Source: Thiobacillus sp. 0-1251
GTDB lineage: Bacteria > Pseudomonadota > Gammaproteobacteria > Burkholderiales > Thiobacillaceae
DNA: 64,000 bases
Direction: 5' to 3'
NCBI GenBank assembly: GCA_001899305.1
Contig: MKWL01000019.1
Coordinates: forward strand, 124,001-188,000
The notes under the pieces are model-generated. The model was given only the letters and a program-made list of their open reading frames with translations, ran no database searches and was not told the DNA's origin. The position numbers were made by a program, and so were the translations under genes. Shown in pieces: positions 1-8,452 of the stretch. Position 1 is the stretch's first letter, and each line of letters opens with the position of its first letter.

Positions 1-1
1 C

Positions 2-202
2 CCGGACATCACGGTAGCGATTCGTCTCGACTACGACAACCAGGCTGCCCTCGACTATTACCTGCTGCCGCGGCTGGATTTCGGACAGGCGGGCATCTGC
101 CTGGCCGACAACAATGCCTTCGAGCTCGACACTTACCGTTTCGACACCCTGGACTACCTGTACGGGATGGCCGAGCGCTTCCGCATCCGGAGGGCCGCAT
201 GA
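2..202 (+). CDS. C-terminal fragment, possibly a recombinase family protein
   Basis: An open frame enters from the left edge and stops at TGA 200-202, giving the last 66 residues, which end in FRIRRAA. The start lies outside the window. The stop overlaps the next gene's start (ATGA), so translation is probably coupled. No catalytic motif is visible. Linkage to ParB-like genes on an accessory island is reminiscent of the tail of a large serine recombinase or a similar DNA-processing protein, but this is a context guess only. Confidence 0.5.
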   Translation, partial: PDITVAIRLDYDNQAALDYYLLPRLDFGQAGICLADNNAFELDTYRFDTLDYLYGMAERFRIRRAA

Positions 203-1101
203 TTCCGGAACACCGCAGCCGCACGTTCAAGATGATTCCCCTGGCAAGCGTCCGGGTACTCAACCCCCGTGAGCGCAACCAGCGGGTATTCGACGGCATC
301 GTCGAGAACATCAAATCCGTGGGACTCAAGAAGCCGGTCATCGTGACCCCGCGCACCGACGAGGCTGGGCAGGATTATTTCCTGCTGGTGTGCGGCGAAG
401 GCCGCCTGAACGCGCTGCGGTCTCTCGGCGAAGAAACCATACCGGCTCTGGTTGTGGAGGTCAGCGATGACGAGGCCTTCGTGATGAGCCTGGTGGAGAA
501 CATCGCCCGCCGCCAATACCGGCCGCTGGAAATTCTCTCCAGCATCCGGCAGCTGTTCGAGAAGGGCTACAGCCCGTCCGCCATCAGTACCAAGACGGGA
601 CTCACGCCGACCTATGTGTCGGGAATCCTGACTCTGCTGAAGCAGGGGGAAGAGCGCCTGCTCGTCGCCGTCGAAAAGGGCATGGTGCCACTCAATACCG
701 CGCTGGACATTGTGGCCGCCGGGGAGAACGAACGCGAACTGCAGTCCGCGATGCAGGACGCCTACGAAGCAGGGACGCTGCGTGGCAAGAAGCTGCAGCT
801 GACGCGCCGCATCATCGAACGGCGCCGCACGCTCGGCACCTCCTTGGCCCGTCGCGCAGCGCGCAAATCGGTCGACATCACCAGGTCGAGCCTGGTCCGG
901 GTCTACGAGAAGGAAGTCGAGCGGAAGAAGATGACGCTCAAGAAAGCGGACCTGACCCAGAAGCGGCTGCTGTTCGTCGTCAGCGCGCTGCGCCGGCTGC
1001 TGGCGAGCGAGAACTTCGTGAACCTGTTGCGGGCCGAACGGCTGGATGCCATGCCGAAATATCTCGCAGACCGGGTCTGGCCGGATAAGGTGGCGCGATG
1101 A
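199..1101 (+). CDS. ParB/RepB-like partition family protein 1
   Basis: A 300-residue protein. The N-terminal ParB/Srx-type domain (about 10-110) carries a GEGRLNALRSLG segment, matching the phosphate-binding box of ParB CTPases, and an ENIARRQYRPLE segment matching ParB box II. A helix-turn-helix follows at about 120-165 (STKTGLTPTYVSGIL). The C-terminal half is basic and helical, as in the RepB C-terminal family. It starts in an ATGA overlap with the upstream gene and ends overlapping the next ParB-like gene. No ParA ATPase gene is visible nearby, so a role in DNA binding or element maintenance is more likely than a complete ParABS system. That role is inferred. Confidence 0.8.
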   Translation: MIPEHRSRTFKMIPLASVRVLNPRERNQRVFDGIVENIKSVGLKKPVIVTPRTDEAGQDYFLLVCGEGRLNALRSLGEETIPALVVEVSDDEAFVMSLVENIARRQYRPLEILSSIRQLFEKGYSPSAISTKTGLTPTYVSGILTLLKQGEERLLVAVEKGMVPLNTALDIVAAGENERELQSAMQDAYEAGTLRGKKLQLTRRIIERRRTLGTSLARRAARKSVDITRSSLVRVYEKEVERKKMTLKKADLTQKRLLFVVSALRRLLASENFVNLLRAERLDAMPKYLADRVWPDKVAR

Positions 1102-1982
1102 CCCAGGTCGCTCTGGCGTTTACGCCGCAGGTTCTGCAGGTGCCGCTGGCGAACATCCTGCCTTCGCGCATGCTGCCGGCGTCCGTTCCCGGCTCGGTCA
1201 AGTACATACAAATCCGCTGCTCCATCCAGGATGTGGGTGTCATCGAGCCCCTGTCCGTCACCGTCTCCGACTCAGCGGCAGGCCAATATCTGCTGCTGGA
1301 CGGGCATGTGCGACTGATGGCGATGCGCGAGCTGGGCTATCAGGAAGCGCCGTGCCTGCTGGCGAACGACGACGAGGCCTACACCTACAACAGCAAAATC
1401 AACCGGCTCTCGACCCTGCAGGAGACGCGCATGCTCCAGGAAGCAGTCAACAAGGGCGTCTCCATGGAACATCTCGCGCGCGCGCTGAACGTAGACGTCA
1501 GCCATGTCCTGAAAAAGCTCAGCCTCCTGGAGGGGATCTGCCCGGAAGCGGTGGCGCTCCTCCGAGACCGGCAATTCTCGGTCGAGATTGCGCGCGTACT
1601 GCGGAAGATGAAACCCACCCGACAGGTCGAATGCATCGAGCTCATGCTCTCAGCGAACAGCCTGACCATGAACTATGCTGAAGCCCTGTTGGCCGCGACT
1701 CCTGTTGAGATGCTAGTAGACGGAACCAAGCCTGCAACCATGAAGGGCGTGACGCCCGAGCAGATGGCGCGCATGGAGCGGGAAATGGCGAACCTGCAGG
1801 GGCAGTACAAGCTTATCGAGGAAAGCTATGCCGAGGATGTGCTGAATCTGGTCCTGGCGCAGGGATACATGGCGAAGCTTCTCGAGAACGACGCGGTGAA
1901 GCGCTACATCACCCAGCAAAACCCGGACATTTATGAACAGCTGAAGTTGATTGCCGAGCTGAACTCGCTCGACCAGCCGTGA
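1098..1982 (+). CDS. ParB/RepB-like partition family protein 2
   Basis: A 294-residue protein that overlaps the preceding ParB-like gene by four bases (ATGA), so the two are probably co-translated and may act together. The N-terminal domain (about 15-100) has the ParB-type core LLLDGHVRLMAMRELG, and a helix-turn-helix region follows at about 115-150 (MEHLARALNVDVSHVLKKL). The C-terminus (about 210-294) is helical and resembles RepB plasmid-partition C-terminal domains. It is a diverged paralogue of its neighbour and is weaker in the conserved boxes. A large inverted repeat lies just after the stop codon. No partner ParA is seen. Confidence 0.75.
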   Translation: MTQVALAFTPQVLQVPLANILPSRMLPASVPGSVKYIQIRCSIQDVGVIEPLSVTVSDSAAGQYLLLDGHVRLMAMRELGYQEAPCLLANDDEAYTYNSKINRLSTLQETRMLQEAVNKGVSMEHLARALNVDVSHVLKKLSLLEGICPEAVALLRDRQFSVEIARVLRKMKPTRQVECIELMLSANSLTMNYAEALLAATPVEMLVDGTKPATMKGVTPEQMARMEREMANLQGQYKLIEESYAEDVLNLVLAQGYMAKLLENDAVKRYITQQNPDIYEQLKLIAELNSLDQP

Positions 1983-2011
1983 AAGGTGTTCTTTAACAAT
2001 TCGGATTCTTG

Positions 2012-2073
2012 GTTCGGGGAAGCTGCCGGGGCTCGGCGCCGGCGAGAAGTGCTGCGGGCAGCTTCCCCCGAAC
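2012..2073 (+). terminator. Long inverted repeat after the parB pair
   Basis: The left arm 2012-2027 and right arm 2057-2073 pair over 16 bp with one bulged base. Inside, the loop is GC-rich and can fold again. The right arm is followed by GTTTTCA, a weak T-run. It sits 30 bp after the ParB stop and faces the convergent antitoxin-like gene, so it is read as a terminator for the plus-strand genes. A recombination or binding site cannot be excluded. Confidence 0.5.
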
Positions 2074-2162
2074 GTTTTCACATTCTCAGCGGGGAAACGA
2101 CGGGTGTTTACCTGGGTAATCGCCGGTCTGCGATGACATCTATTGCGTGTCTATCCTCCGTG

Positions 2163-2711
2163 TTATGCGGAAAGGCCATATACGATGTTGATGAGAATTC
2201 GCAAGACGAGTTCGCCGCCGATCTCGGTATCCAGTAAGGAAATCGGAGTGGCGCCACCTAGCACGATCAGCGGCGTCCTCAGCCAGTCGAGAGCATTCTT
2301 CAAATCGCCAAATGCTTCTTCGGATTGCGCGATCGCTCGTGCTGACCGGAACAGCCGCTCCGATTCCTGAGAAGAAAGAACGCCTTCTCGCCGACGCCGG
2401 GCCAGGATACGTGTGGACATCCCAAGCATTTGGGCAAGCTCGGCCGTCGATGCCTGGATGTTAGTGCCAAGAAAATCCACCGCTGACGCAGGAAAACCTG
2501 TGCGAAGCATGGAAATAACAGTCATCTCGTTCGGGGAAGGTATGCGAAAAACCTCCGGACCTCCGAGTAGAGCAAGCACTCTATCGGTGTGGGCTTTCGG
2601 AAAGTAGCTAATTACATCACCAGCGTGAGCATCGCTGGATGGAACGTGTGTAGCCGGGGTATGTGTCTCCTGTCGTCTGCCAGGGTAGTGTTTATTTGGC
2701 ATGGTACTCAT
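2163..2711 (-). CDS. Orphan Xre/MbcA/ParS-type antitoxin protein
   Basis: A 182-residue protein. The C-terminal 65 residues match the MbcA/ParS/Xre toxin-binding antitoxin domain (DUF2384): ERLFRSARAIAQSEEAFGD, then DWLRTP, then LLDTEIGGELVLRILINIVYGLSA in outline. The middle (about 80-115) holds a helix-turn-helix-like region with AELAQMLGMSTRILARRR. Such proteins normally neutralise a RES-domain toxin encoded directly next to them, but no RES gene is visible on either side. It lies 33 bp after tniQ on the same strand, so it looks like the last gene of the transposition operon. Its role there is unknown; transcriptional control or a solitary antitoxin are both possible. Confidence 0.8.
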   Translation of the reverse strand: MSTMPNKHYPGRRQETHTPATHVPSSDAHAGDVISYFPKAHTDRVLALLGGPEVFRIPSPNEMTVISMLRTGFPASAVDFLGTNIQASTAELAQMLGMSTRILARRRREGVLSSQESERLFRSARAIAQSEEAFGDLKNALDWLRTPLIVLGGATPISLLDTEIGGELVLRILINIVYGLSA

Positions 2712-2744
2712 GGCGTTCGCCTCCAGACTCTGATTGAGGTTACA

Positions 2745-4472
2745 TCATGGCTTGGCGGCGTCTGAGCCAGATTGATTGAACGATTGCGTGGCCGCTGGGG
2801 TGGTTCCGACTTTTTCGGCGAACCGGCCAGTGACCCCGCCTCGATTTCTTCGCGGCCTATTACGTAACCATTCAGGGCGAAGACGGAATCCTGATTGCGC
2901 CAGGCTGTTCAGGTCCAGCAAATACTCGCCGATACCACGATGGTTGTGTGAGGGCGGTGCAATTATTATCTTGCCAGATAGAATTGCCTTGGCGAGGGGG
3001 CCAAACTCTTGGCCTTGCTTAATGCCTTGTCCGTTGGGCCAAAAGTCCTTTACCTGTACGCCATGAGAAAGATCTAGACCATGATCGTGGCAGTCCATGG
3101 CGAGTTCAGAAAACCGGGCATTGAGCGCGGCGAGATCATCCCTGCTGAAGCGGGAGCCTGAAGTAGTCTTTTTCTTGCCGATCGCGACTTCAAGGGCACC
3201 GTGCCTTACCATTGAACCGAACTGTCTTGCACTTATAGCCAACTCGTGGGCGGCCTCTCTATATTCCAAGGTTGCCAAAATATGTGGTTTGATTGAGAGT
3301 GCCGACTTCAAGTCAAAGCTTCCAGCACATGAACCTGGTGTGCTCTTCTCAAGCCTCTTAATGAAGCCTTGCTTGACCAGTCTTTCGATCAATTTTTCTC
3401 CTACACCGAGTATTTCTACTGCACGAAGGATTCCAATGCCTTCGCTGATGGAGTTGGACGAGGTGAAAGGGATGACGTGTCGGGGATGGAGGTAAGAGGC
3501 TTTGCCGTTGGAGATTGTGATTGTTCGCTCCGCCAGGTACGTTCTCACTTCATCGCGGAGTATCGCCGGAGCATTTTCAGACTGGGCCCAAACCCATGAC
3601 GCACCGACCACGTTAAGGAAATTCGACCGTTTGACGTGATTTCCAAAATGGCGGTGAGGTTCGAACAGCCTTGCGATCGTGCGGGCGTGACTTAATGGCC
3701 ATTCCGCAACCGCCTGCCCGGCCAAATTGAGAACTTCCGACAAATCCGAAACGGCGAAGCCAGTTCTGTGTGTAAGGATCTTATCTGCGTTTGCCTCCAA
3801 TCTTCTCGATAGGATAGTTGTCCAATAAGTAAGGAATGGGAGCAGGTCCTCAGGAGGCAATTGAATTACCTCATGTGGAAACCAGGTCGAATTAAGATCC
3901 TTGCGTCTGCCCAGCATAGCGTCCTCAATTAGCGAAGCAATCCTGATTGTCCATTCTGGAGAGGGAAGGCAGGCATGACTATCGATGCTATGGCCACAGG
4001 AGCAGGTCAGCAATCCTCGCCGCATCCACGTGAGCGTCCTCCCGCAAGCAGGGCAGGTATCTAGCAGCAGTGTCTGGTGCTTGGGGCAGGCAACAACCAG
4101 ACGAATATCCCAGATGGCGCGTGCGTAGCCAAGTTCCTGGATACACGCTGGACAAATTCGGGTGAATCGTGGCGTGACTTCACAGGGCCTGTACTGAAGT
4201 GCTCCTCGCCGCCAGGTACCATGTTTTTCATCTTCTTTCCTCATGTAGGCCATGGACTTGAGCAGAGATGGGTCAACATCAACGAGCGCGGCGACTTTGT
4301 CGGCCTCATTGATGCCTACATGAACACGGGGGGCGACCCCGGCCATAGTCAACATCATGGCCGGCGTGGGATAGCCATTCGACTCGGACACGCGCAGGCA
4401 ATAATTGGAGAGAGATTCCTCCTGCATCGGGCGAGGCCGGACGGGGAGACGGGGTGCATTTTGGGGGCTCAT
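2745..4472 (-). CDS. tniQ: TniQ/TnsD-family target-selection protein
   Basis: A 575-residue protein. The N-terminus has the TniQ signature (PMQEESLSNYCLRVSESNGY) and a zinc-binding segment with Cys107, Cys110, Cys129, His132, Cys140, Cys143 and a further Cys157/Cys159 pair. In Tn7-like elements this family recognises the attachment site and recruits TnsC. At 575 residues it is longer than minimal TniQ and nearer TnsD size, which points to direct sequence-specific DNA targeting by the C-terminal half. Its start overlaps the tnsC stop (ATGA). No cas genes accompany it. Confidence 0.88.
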   Translation of the reverse strand: MSPQNAPRLPVRPRPMQEESLSNYCLRVSESNGYPTPAMMLTMAGVAPRVHVGINEADKVAALVDVDPSLLKSMAYMRKEDEKHGTWRRGALQYRPCEVTPRFTRICPACIQELGYARAIWDIRLVVACPKHQTLLLDTCPACGRTLTWMRRGLLTCSCGHSIDSHACLPSPEWTIRIASLIEDAMLGRRKDLNSTWFPHEVIQLPPEDLLPFLTYWTTILSRRLEANADKILTHRTGFAVSDLSEVLNLAGQAVAEWPLSHARTIARLFEPHRHFGNHVKRSNFLNVVGASWVWAQSENAPAILRDEVRTYLAERTITISNGKASYLHPRHVIPFTSSNSISEGIGILRAVEILGVGEKLIERLVKQGFIKRLEKSTPGSCAGSFDLKSALSIKPHILATLEYREAAHELAISARQFGSMVRHGALEVAIGKKKTTSGSRFSRDDLAALNARFSELAMDCHDHGLDLSHGVQVKDFWPNGQGIKQGQEFGPLAKAILSGKIIIAPPSHNHRGIGEYLLDLNSLAQSGFRLRPEWLRNRPRRNRGGVTGRFAEKVGTTPAATQSFNQSGSDAAKP

Positions 4473-5503
4473 TTGCTCCCCCTTCCACCTTTCATGGCGC
4501 TTTGAATCTTTGGCGAGTAGATTTCTCCAGGTCTATTTAGGCGTCGCCTGACGAATTGTTGGTTAAAAGGGTTGAGGGGGCCTTCCCCCTCGCCCCAGAT
4601 TTCTACCTTGAATGCGCCTTCAAGAATGGCCAGATCAAGTTGGGGCGCATCCTTTTTATGAGCGATCCGGATTGCCCGTTTCAGCAATTTCATTAAAAGT
4701 CCAATACGGCCATCAGACGCGACGAAAAGGCGGGTGGCCATATCCTTTTCATGCAGGTTCGAACGTCGCAGCGTAGGAAGCTTCCCGTCAATTTCCTTGA
4801 GCACGCCGCGGAAATCCGCAAGGTTGTTCTCCCACTTGGTCTTCTTGACGAGTTCCAGATGCAGGGGGGCAGAGAAACGTCTCTCCAGTTGCTCATTGCC
4901 CTGTATGACTGCTTCTCCTAAGGGCAAGGCCGACAGGACGATCAGCACCTTTGATTCATCGACAATTTCCTTGAGCCAGTTCGACAAATCCAGCACCGAA
5001 TCATGCCGCCCCTTCTTCTGCAGAAAGTTGTTTATTTCGTCGAGCAGCAGCACCTGGCTGCGGCATTCCTTCAAGAGGGTAATGATCGCTTTCGTCAGCT
5101 CGTCGTTATCGCGGCGCGGGGCATAGGCCAATGGATCACCAAGTTTGGCGAGGATACGGCGAGCAATGAACTTGATCGACGGAACACTTGGTATCGATAC
5201 CAAGACGGCCGGCCTTACGGTGCGGTCCTCATCCTCATAAGAGGGATATCGTTCCACAAGTGTTTCGAGAAACGTCGTCTTGCCTGACCCGCTTTCTCCG
5301 ATGATGAATACTCCATTGAAGCCGAGAGCGCCGTCCCCCAATTCAATCATTTCAGTGACTTCATCCATCGCGTTACGGAAGGCTGGAAATCCGATCCGGA
5401 ACTCCTTTAACAGAATCAGCTTGTCTTGAAGTGTGTATTGCCACGGCCGGAGATTACGGCCGGAGGTCGTTTGAGTGGAGGGTGAATGGGGTGCAATAAA
5501 CAT
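4469..5503 (-). CDS. tnsC: TnsC/TniB-family AAA+ transposition ATPase
   Basis: AAA+ ATPase that would bridge target selector and transposase. The Walker A motif is GESGSGKTT and Walker B is VLLLDEINN. The chosen start is the ATG at 5503 (344 residues) because AAGGAGA lies 5-6 bases upstream of it. An in-frame GTG at 5536 would add 11 residues but lacks a good ribosome-binding site. It lies between tnsB, 56 bp upstream, and tniQ, with which it overlaps by four bases. The family assembles on DNA as ATP-dependent filaments or rings; that is family knowledge and is not visible here. Confidence 0.9.
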   Translation of the reverse strand: MFIAPHSPSTQTTSGRNLRPWQYTLQDKLILLKEFRIGFPAFRNAMDEVTEMIELGDGALGFNGVFIIGESGSGKTTFLETLVERYPSYEDEDRTVRPAVLVSIPSVPSIKFIARRILAKLGDPLAYAPRRDNDELTKAIITLLKECRSQVLLLDEINNFLQKKGRHDSVLDLSNWLKEIVDESKVLIVLSALPLGEAVIQGNEQLERRFSAPLHLELVKKTKWENNLADFRGVLKEIDGKLPTLRRSNLHEKDMATRLFVASDGRIGLLMKLLKRAIRIAHKKDAPQLDLAILEGAFKVEIWGEGEGPLNPFNQQFVRRRLNRPGEIYSPKIQSAMKGGRGSK

Positions 5504-5559
5504 GAATGTCTCCTTAATGCCGGGCCTCTCCGACACGGAATGGCCTGGTAGATCGATGG

Positions 5560-7512
5560 TTAAGCAGCTGCAGACCAGCTGCGGAATGTGGGAAGGTCCT
5601 CGTCATCCGAAATGTCATCCAGATCCACGTCGATATGGGAGTGCCCCAAATCCTCCGGCGCTACGCTATCGAAAAATGCCCCGGTCTCCGGATGGGCGTG
5701 CTTTGCGGCAGACTTGCGGTCGCGCAGTTTCTTCGAGGCCATGAGTTTCTCGAGCACGGCGCGGATTTCATTTCGAGCATCCGCGAGAGAAATGTCGCGC
5801 TCTTCGTCCTTCAGAATCTGCTTCCTGTAGCTGTTGATCAGCTTGAGCTGGCTAAGCGTCAGGCCGCGCACGTTCTTGCTATTGGTGTTTGGTACCGGAA
5901 AGTACTCTCCCGTCTCAGGATGGCGGACATGAATTACCGTCAGATCGTCTGGATCGACCTTCAGATCGACCTTGAGGCGTTCGCCGTATTGCATGCGCAG
6001 GCTTTGCAGATCCGTGCTGTTGTAATGTTCCGTGTCGTGAAGCTGGATGCCGTAGTGCCAAACCGTGCGCTCGTATGGAAGCCCCAGGTAAACACTGAGC
6101 TTTTCGTTGCTGTCAGGCAAAAGAGGGACATGTACCTGCGCACTCTTCTCCCAGACCTTGATCGGAATATCACGCAGGCCGCGGTGAGGTTTCTGGTGGT
6201 AATAGTCCACGATCCAGATATGCAGAATTTCCTGCAGCGCCTGCCGGGTGATCAGGGCATGCTTCAGGGGGTCATATCCCCAGCGATCCCAAAGCGACGC
6301 GAACGAGGTACCGGGCAGGGTATGGTTCAGCGTGTAGTTATATGTCTTGATGGTGCGTTCGATCGAACCCTTGGCCCAGGGCGTACGGACGGGGCAATAG
6401 AGGATGGAGAAGTCCAGGTCGTACGCCGCGTCTTCCAACGCCCTCGCGTGAAACTCCTTGCCGTTGTCAACGACCAGAACTTCGAAGAGCCCATGGCAGG
6501 GCCAGTTGTTTTTGAGCCTCGGGTATTTTTCCCGGATGCCGGTTTTCGGCTGAATAGCATGCCTCAGGGCACGCATCACCGAGTCAATGCTGGGGTGGCC
6601 AAAGGAGACGTGGAAGCCGAGGATCACCCTGGAATGCTTGTCAATCGCCATCGTTATCCAGGGGCGCCCCAGCGGCAGCCCCGTCTCTTCGTCAACAACG
6701 AACAAATCGAGTGGCGTGTGGTCAATCTCCACCCGTTCGAGGATTCGGGTCGTCTGGGGGCCTACGCCGGTCATGCGGAACCTGACCCGCGCCTCGCGTT
6801 CGCCAAACCGGGCCACTGCGACTTCGTATGCGTCGCGCATATTGATGTGGCGATAGAAGGTGGAAACAGATGGAATCGGAAGTTGCTCGTCAGGCATTCG
6901 GTCGCGATTGAGGACGCCCAGGCGCTGCTTCACTTCCCGATGGCAATCCGGTCCGGGTTCGCCAGAATCGAGGTACAAAACGTCGATCACGTCATTGATG
7001 ACCTGAACTACCTCTTCCGGCAGCCTCGGTTGCCCGCCGGCTCCCTTTGCCTCGGACCTGTCCACTTGCGCGGCGATTCCACGACGGCCACGCATTCGGT
7101 TCTTTTGCCACCGGTAAACCGAGATGGCTGAAGGGGGGCGTGAGTCCCCGATCTTCGATGCGATCAGATGAATGAAATACTTCAGCGTTGCAGAAGGGCT
7201 GTAGGAATTGCATCCGGCCTGGTCGAGCATATCCAGATATTTTTTCCGTCGCAGGGTCGTGGCCCGGCTCTTCAGCGGAATGTCCGTAAGGGTCGTGATA
7301 GTGCGAGGTTTTTTGACTGTGGTTCGATCCCTGATGAAACTCAGTCGGCCTGTAGAAAACAGGCCGTCGAGATCGGCGCGTTTGAACTCGAGGGTGACAT
7401 CGCCGGTGTCTGGCACACACGAGAATGTCCCCGCGGGGTTCGGCCCATAGAGGGTGTAAGCATTTTGTTCAATGCTGACGCGTGCGTTTTCCTGGAAGGC
7501 GTGACGGCTCAT
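5560..7512 (-). CDS. tnsB: TnsB/Mu-type DDE transposase
   Basis: A 650-residue transposase of the TnsB/TniA/MuA class. The catalytic triad is visible as Asp264 (VEIDHTPLD), Asp349 (VLVVDNGKEF) and Glu385 (KGSIERTIK), within an RNase H-like integrase core at about 255-410. N-terminal helix-turn-helix DNA-binding regions span about 85-225, and a Mu-type beta-barrel C-terminal domain with an acidic tail follows. It would bind the transposon ends and join the 3' ends to target DNA. It overlaps tnsA by four bases (ATGA), consistent with a heteromeric TnsAB transposase. A long antisense reading frame over this gene is a composition shadow. Confidence 0.92.
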   Translation of the reverse strand: MSRHAFQENARVSIEQNAYTLYGPNPAGTFSCVPDTGDVTLEFKRADLDGLFSTGRLSFIRDRTTVKKPRTITTLTDIPLKSRATTLRRKKYLDMLDQAGCNSYSPSATLKYFIHLIASKIGDSRPPSAISVYRWQKNRMRGRRGIAAQVDRSEAKGAGGQPRLPEEVVQVINDVIDVLYLDSGEPGPDCHREVKQRLGVLNRDRMPDEQLPIPSVSTFYRHINMRDAYEVAVARFGEREARVRFRMTGVGPQTTRILERVEIDHTPLDLFVVDEETGLPLGRPWITMAIDKHSRVILGFHVSFGHPSIDSVMRALRHAIQPKTGIREKYPRLKNNWPCHGLFEVLVVDNGKEFHARALEDAAYDLDFSILYCPVRTPWAKGSIERTIKTYNYTLNHTLPGTSFASLWDRWGYDPLKHALITRQALQEILHIWIVDYYHQKPHRGLRDIPIKVWEKSAQVHVPLLPDSNEKLSVYLGLPYERTVWHYGIQLHDTEHYNSTDLQSLRMQYGERLKVDLKVDPDDLTVIHVRHPETGEYFPVPNTNSKNVRGLTLSQLKLINSYRKQILKDEERDISLADARNEIRAVLEKLMASKKLRDRKSAAKHAHPETGAFFDSVAPEDLGHSHIDVDLDDISDDEDLPTFRSWSAAA

Positions 7513-8165
7513 TTCTGTTCTCCTTGAATCTTGGTGGTGATGTGGGTAATGGCTTGTTCGAACGGCAGGTCCAGATCACAGGACAAGTGGCCGGCTGCAA
7601 TAAGGCCCAAAACGGTTGCGCGCCCCCCAGTAATCAGGGAAGCCAGCTGGTCTACCGTTGCAGGAAGGACGTGCCTGAGGTCGCCAACGATCTGCGCCCC
7701 CTGGAATCCCATTAGGTCGCGCCGCCGATAGCGCTTCAGGAGTTTGAGGTTGCTCAAGAGCGGCTCTTGCCGGATATCGCGATCAGTAACGATTTCCAGC
7801 GTTTCGCCGTTTTCAGCGTAGAGGGATTGAACGAATTCGAGCTTGTCGCGGACGTCCTCGCAAGCGAGCTTCTGTTCCGGTTTGACTTCGACGAGGTGCG
7901 AGTTCTGGTTTCGCGTGACCCGAAAATCGGGGGTATAGCGCCGACTCTTACCCTCACGTTTGTATTCCAGGCGATCAGGTTGCTCTTGGACAGCTGAGAT
8001 CAGGTCATCAAAATCGCAGCGAAGCACGAAGTCGCCCTCAAGCGGGCTCTCACAATGCACCATTCGGCCTGCTTTTAGACTCGGCCGCTTCATCCTGAAA
8101 AATGCCTGGCTTGGCGTAATTGGGGCGCGTGAGCGTCCGGCTCTCTTTTGTCTTGCTTGTCTCAT
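7509..8165 (-). CDS. tnsA: TnsA-family transposon-end endonuclease
   Basis: A 218-residue TnsA-like restriction-fold endonuclease, which would cut the 5' strands at the transposon ends and allow cut-and-paste transposition. The likely catalytic residues are Glu43 (SPLEGDF), Asp80 (YTPDF) and Glu93/Lys95 (LVEVKPE). The C-terminal part (about 125-218) resembles the TnsA helix-turn-helix domain that contacts TnsC. It is the first gene of the tnsA-B-C-tniQ series and is preceded by a 287 bp leader containing short direct repeats. The presence of TnsA separates this element from TniA-only elements, which move by replicative cointegrates. Confidence 0.85.
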   Translation of the reverse strand: MRQARQKRAGRSRAPITPSQAFFRMKRPSLKAGRMVHCESPLEGDFVLRCDFDDLISAVQEQPDRLEYKREGKSRRYTPDFRVTRNQNSHLVEVKPEQKLACEDVRDKLEFVQSLYAENGETLEIVTDRDIRQEPLLSNLKLLKRYRRRDLMGFQGAQIVGDLRHVLPATVDQLASLITGGRATVLGLIAAGHLSCDLDLPFEQAITHITTKIQGEQK

Positions 8166-8452
8166 GTCGATTCCTTCCTATGCGCGGATGGGCGGGGGCT
8201 TGCCGTATTGGGCGCAAAACGACCCCCGTTGCCTGTCGCGGAGCGATCAGGCAATTGGTTTCAGTGACAGTTTTTGGTGCAGATTTGGACGCAAAACCGT
8301 CCCAGCGACCCAGAATCCTGGATCGAATGAGAGGAAGGGGGTTGACCGCAGAGATCGAATGAGCGATTCTTTTTATCAGCCGTTCAGTAGCTCACGCTAT
8401 TGATCTCTATCGCGGGGCCGCCCTCCTTGGGTGCGCCCCATTTTTATTTACG
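8166..8452. promoter_or_regulatory. Leader of the transposition operon with direct repeats
   Basis: This stretch between the XRE gene and tnsA has no convincing gene. Two related 15-mers, ATTGGGCGCAAAAC-like at 8206-8220 and ATTTGGACGCAAAAC at 8282-8296, lie in direct orientation 76 bp apart. An 11-mer GATCGAATGAG occurs at 8321-8331 and 8353-8363. The location suggests regulator or TnsB binding sites and a promoter for tnsA. No -10/-35 pair is assigned with confidence. Confidence 0.4.

Noticed and set aside
5635-7131. Long plus-strand open frame over the transposase gene
   Set aside because: It is antisense to tnsB, which has all catalytic motifs; the frame has no recognisable domain and reflects base composition.
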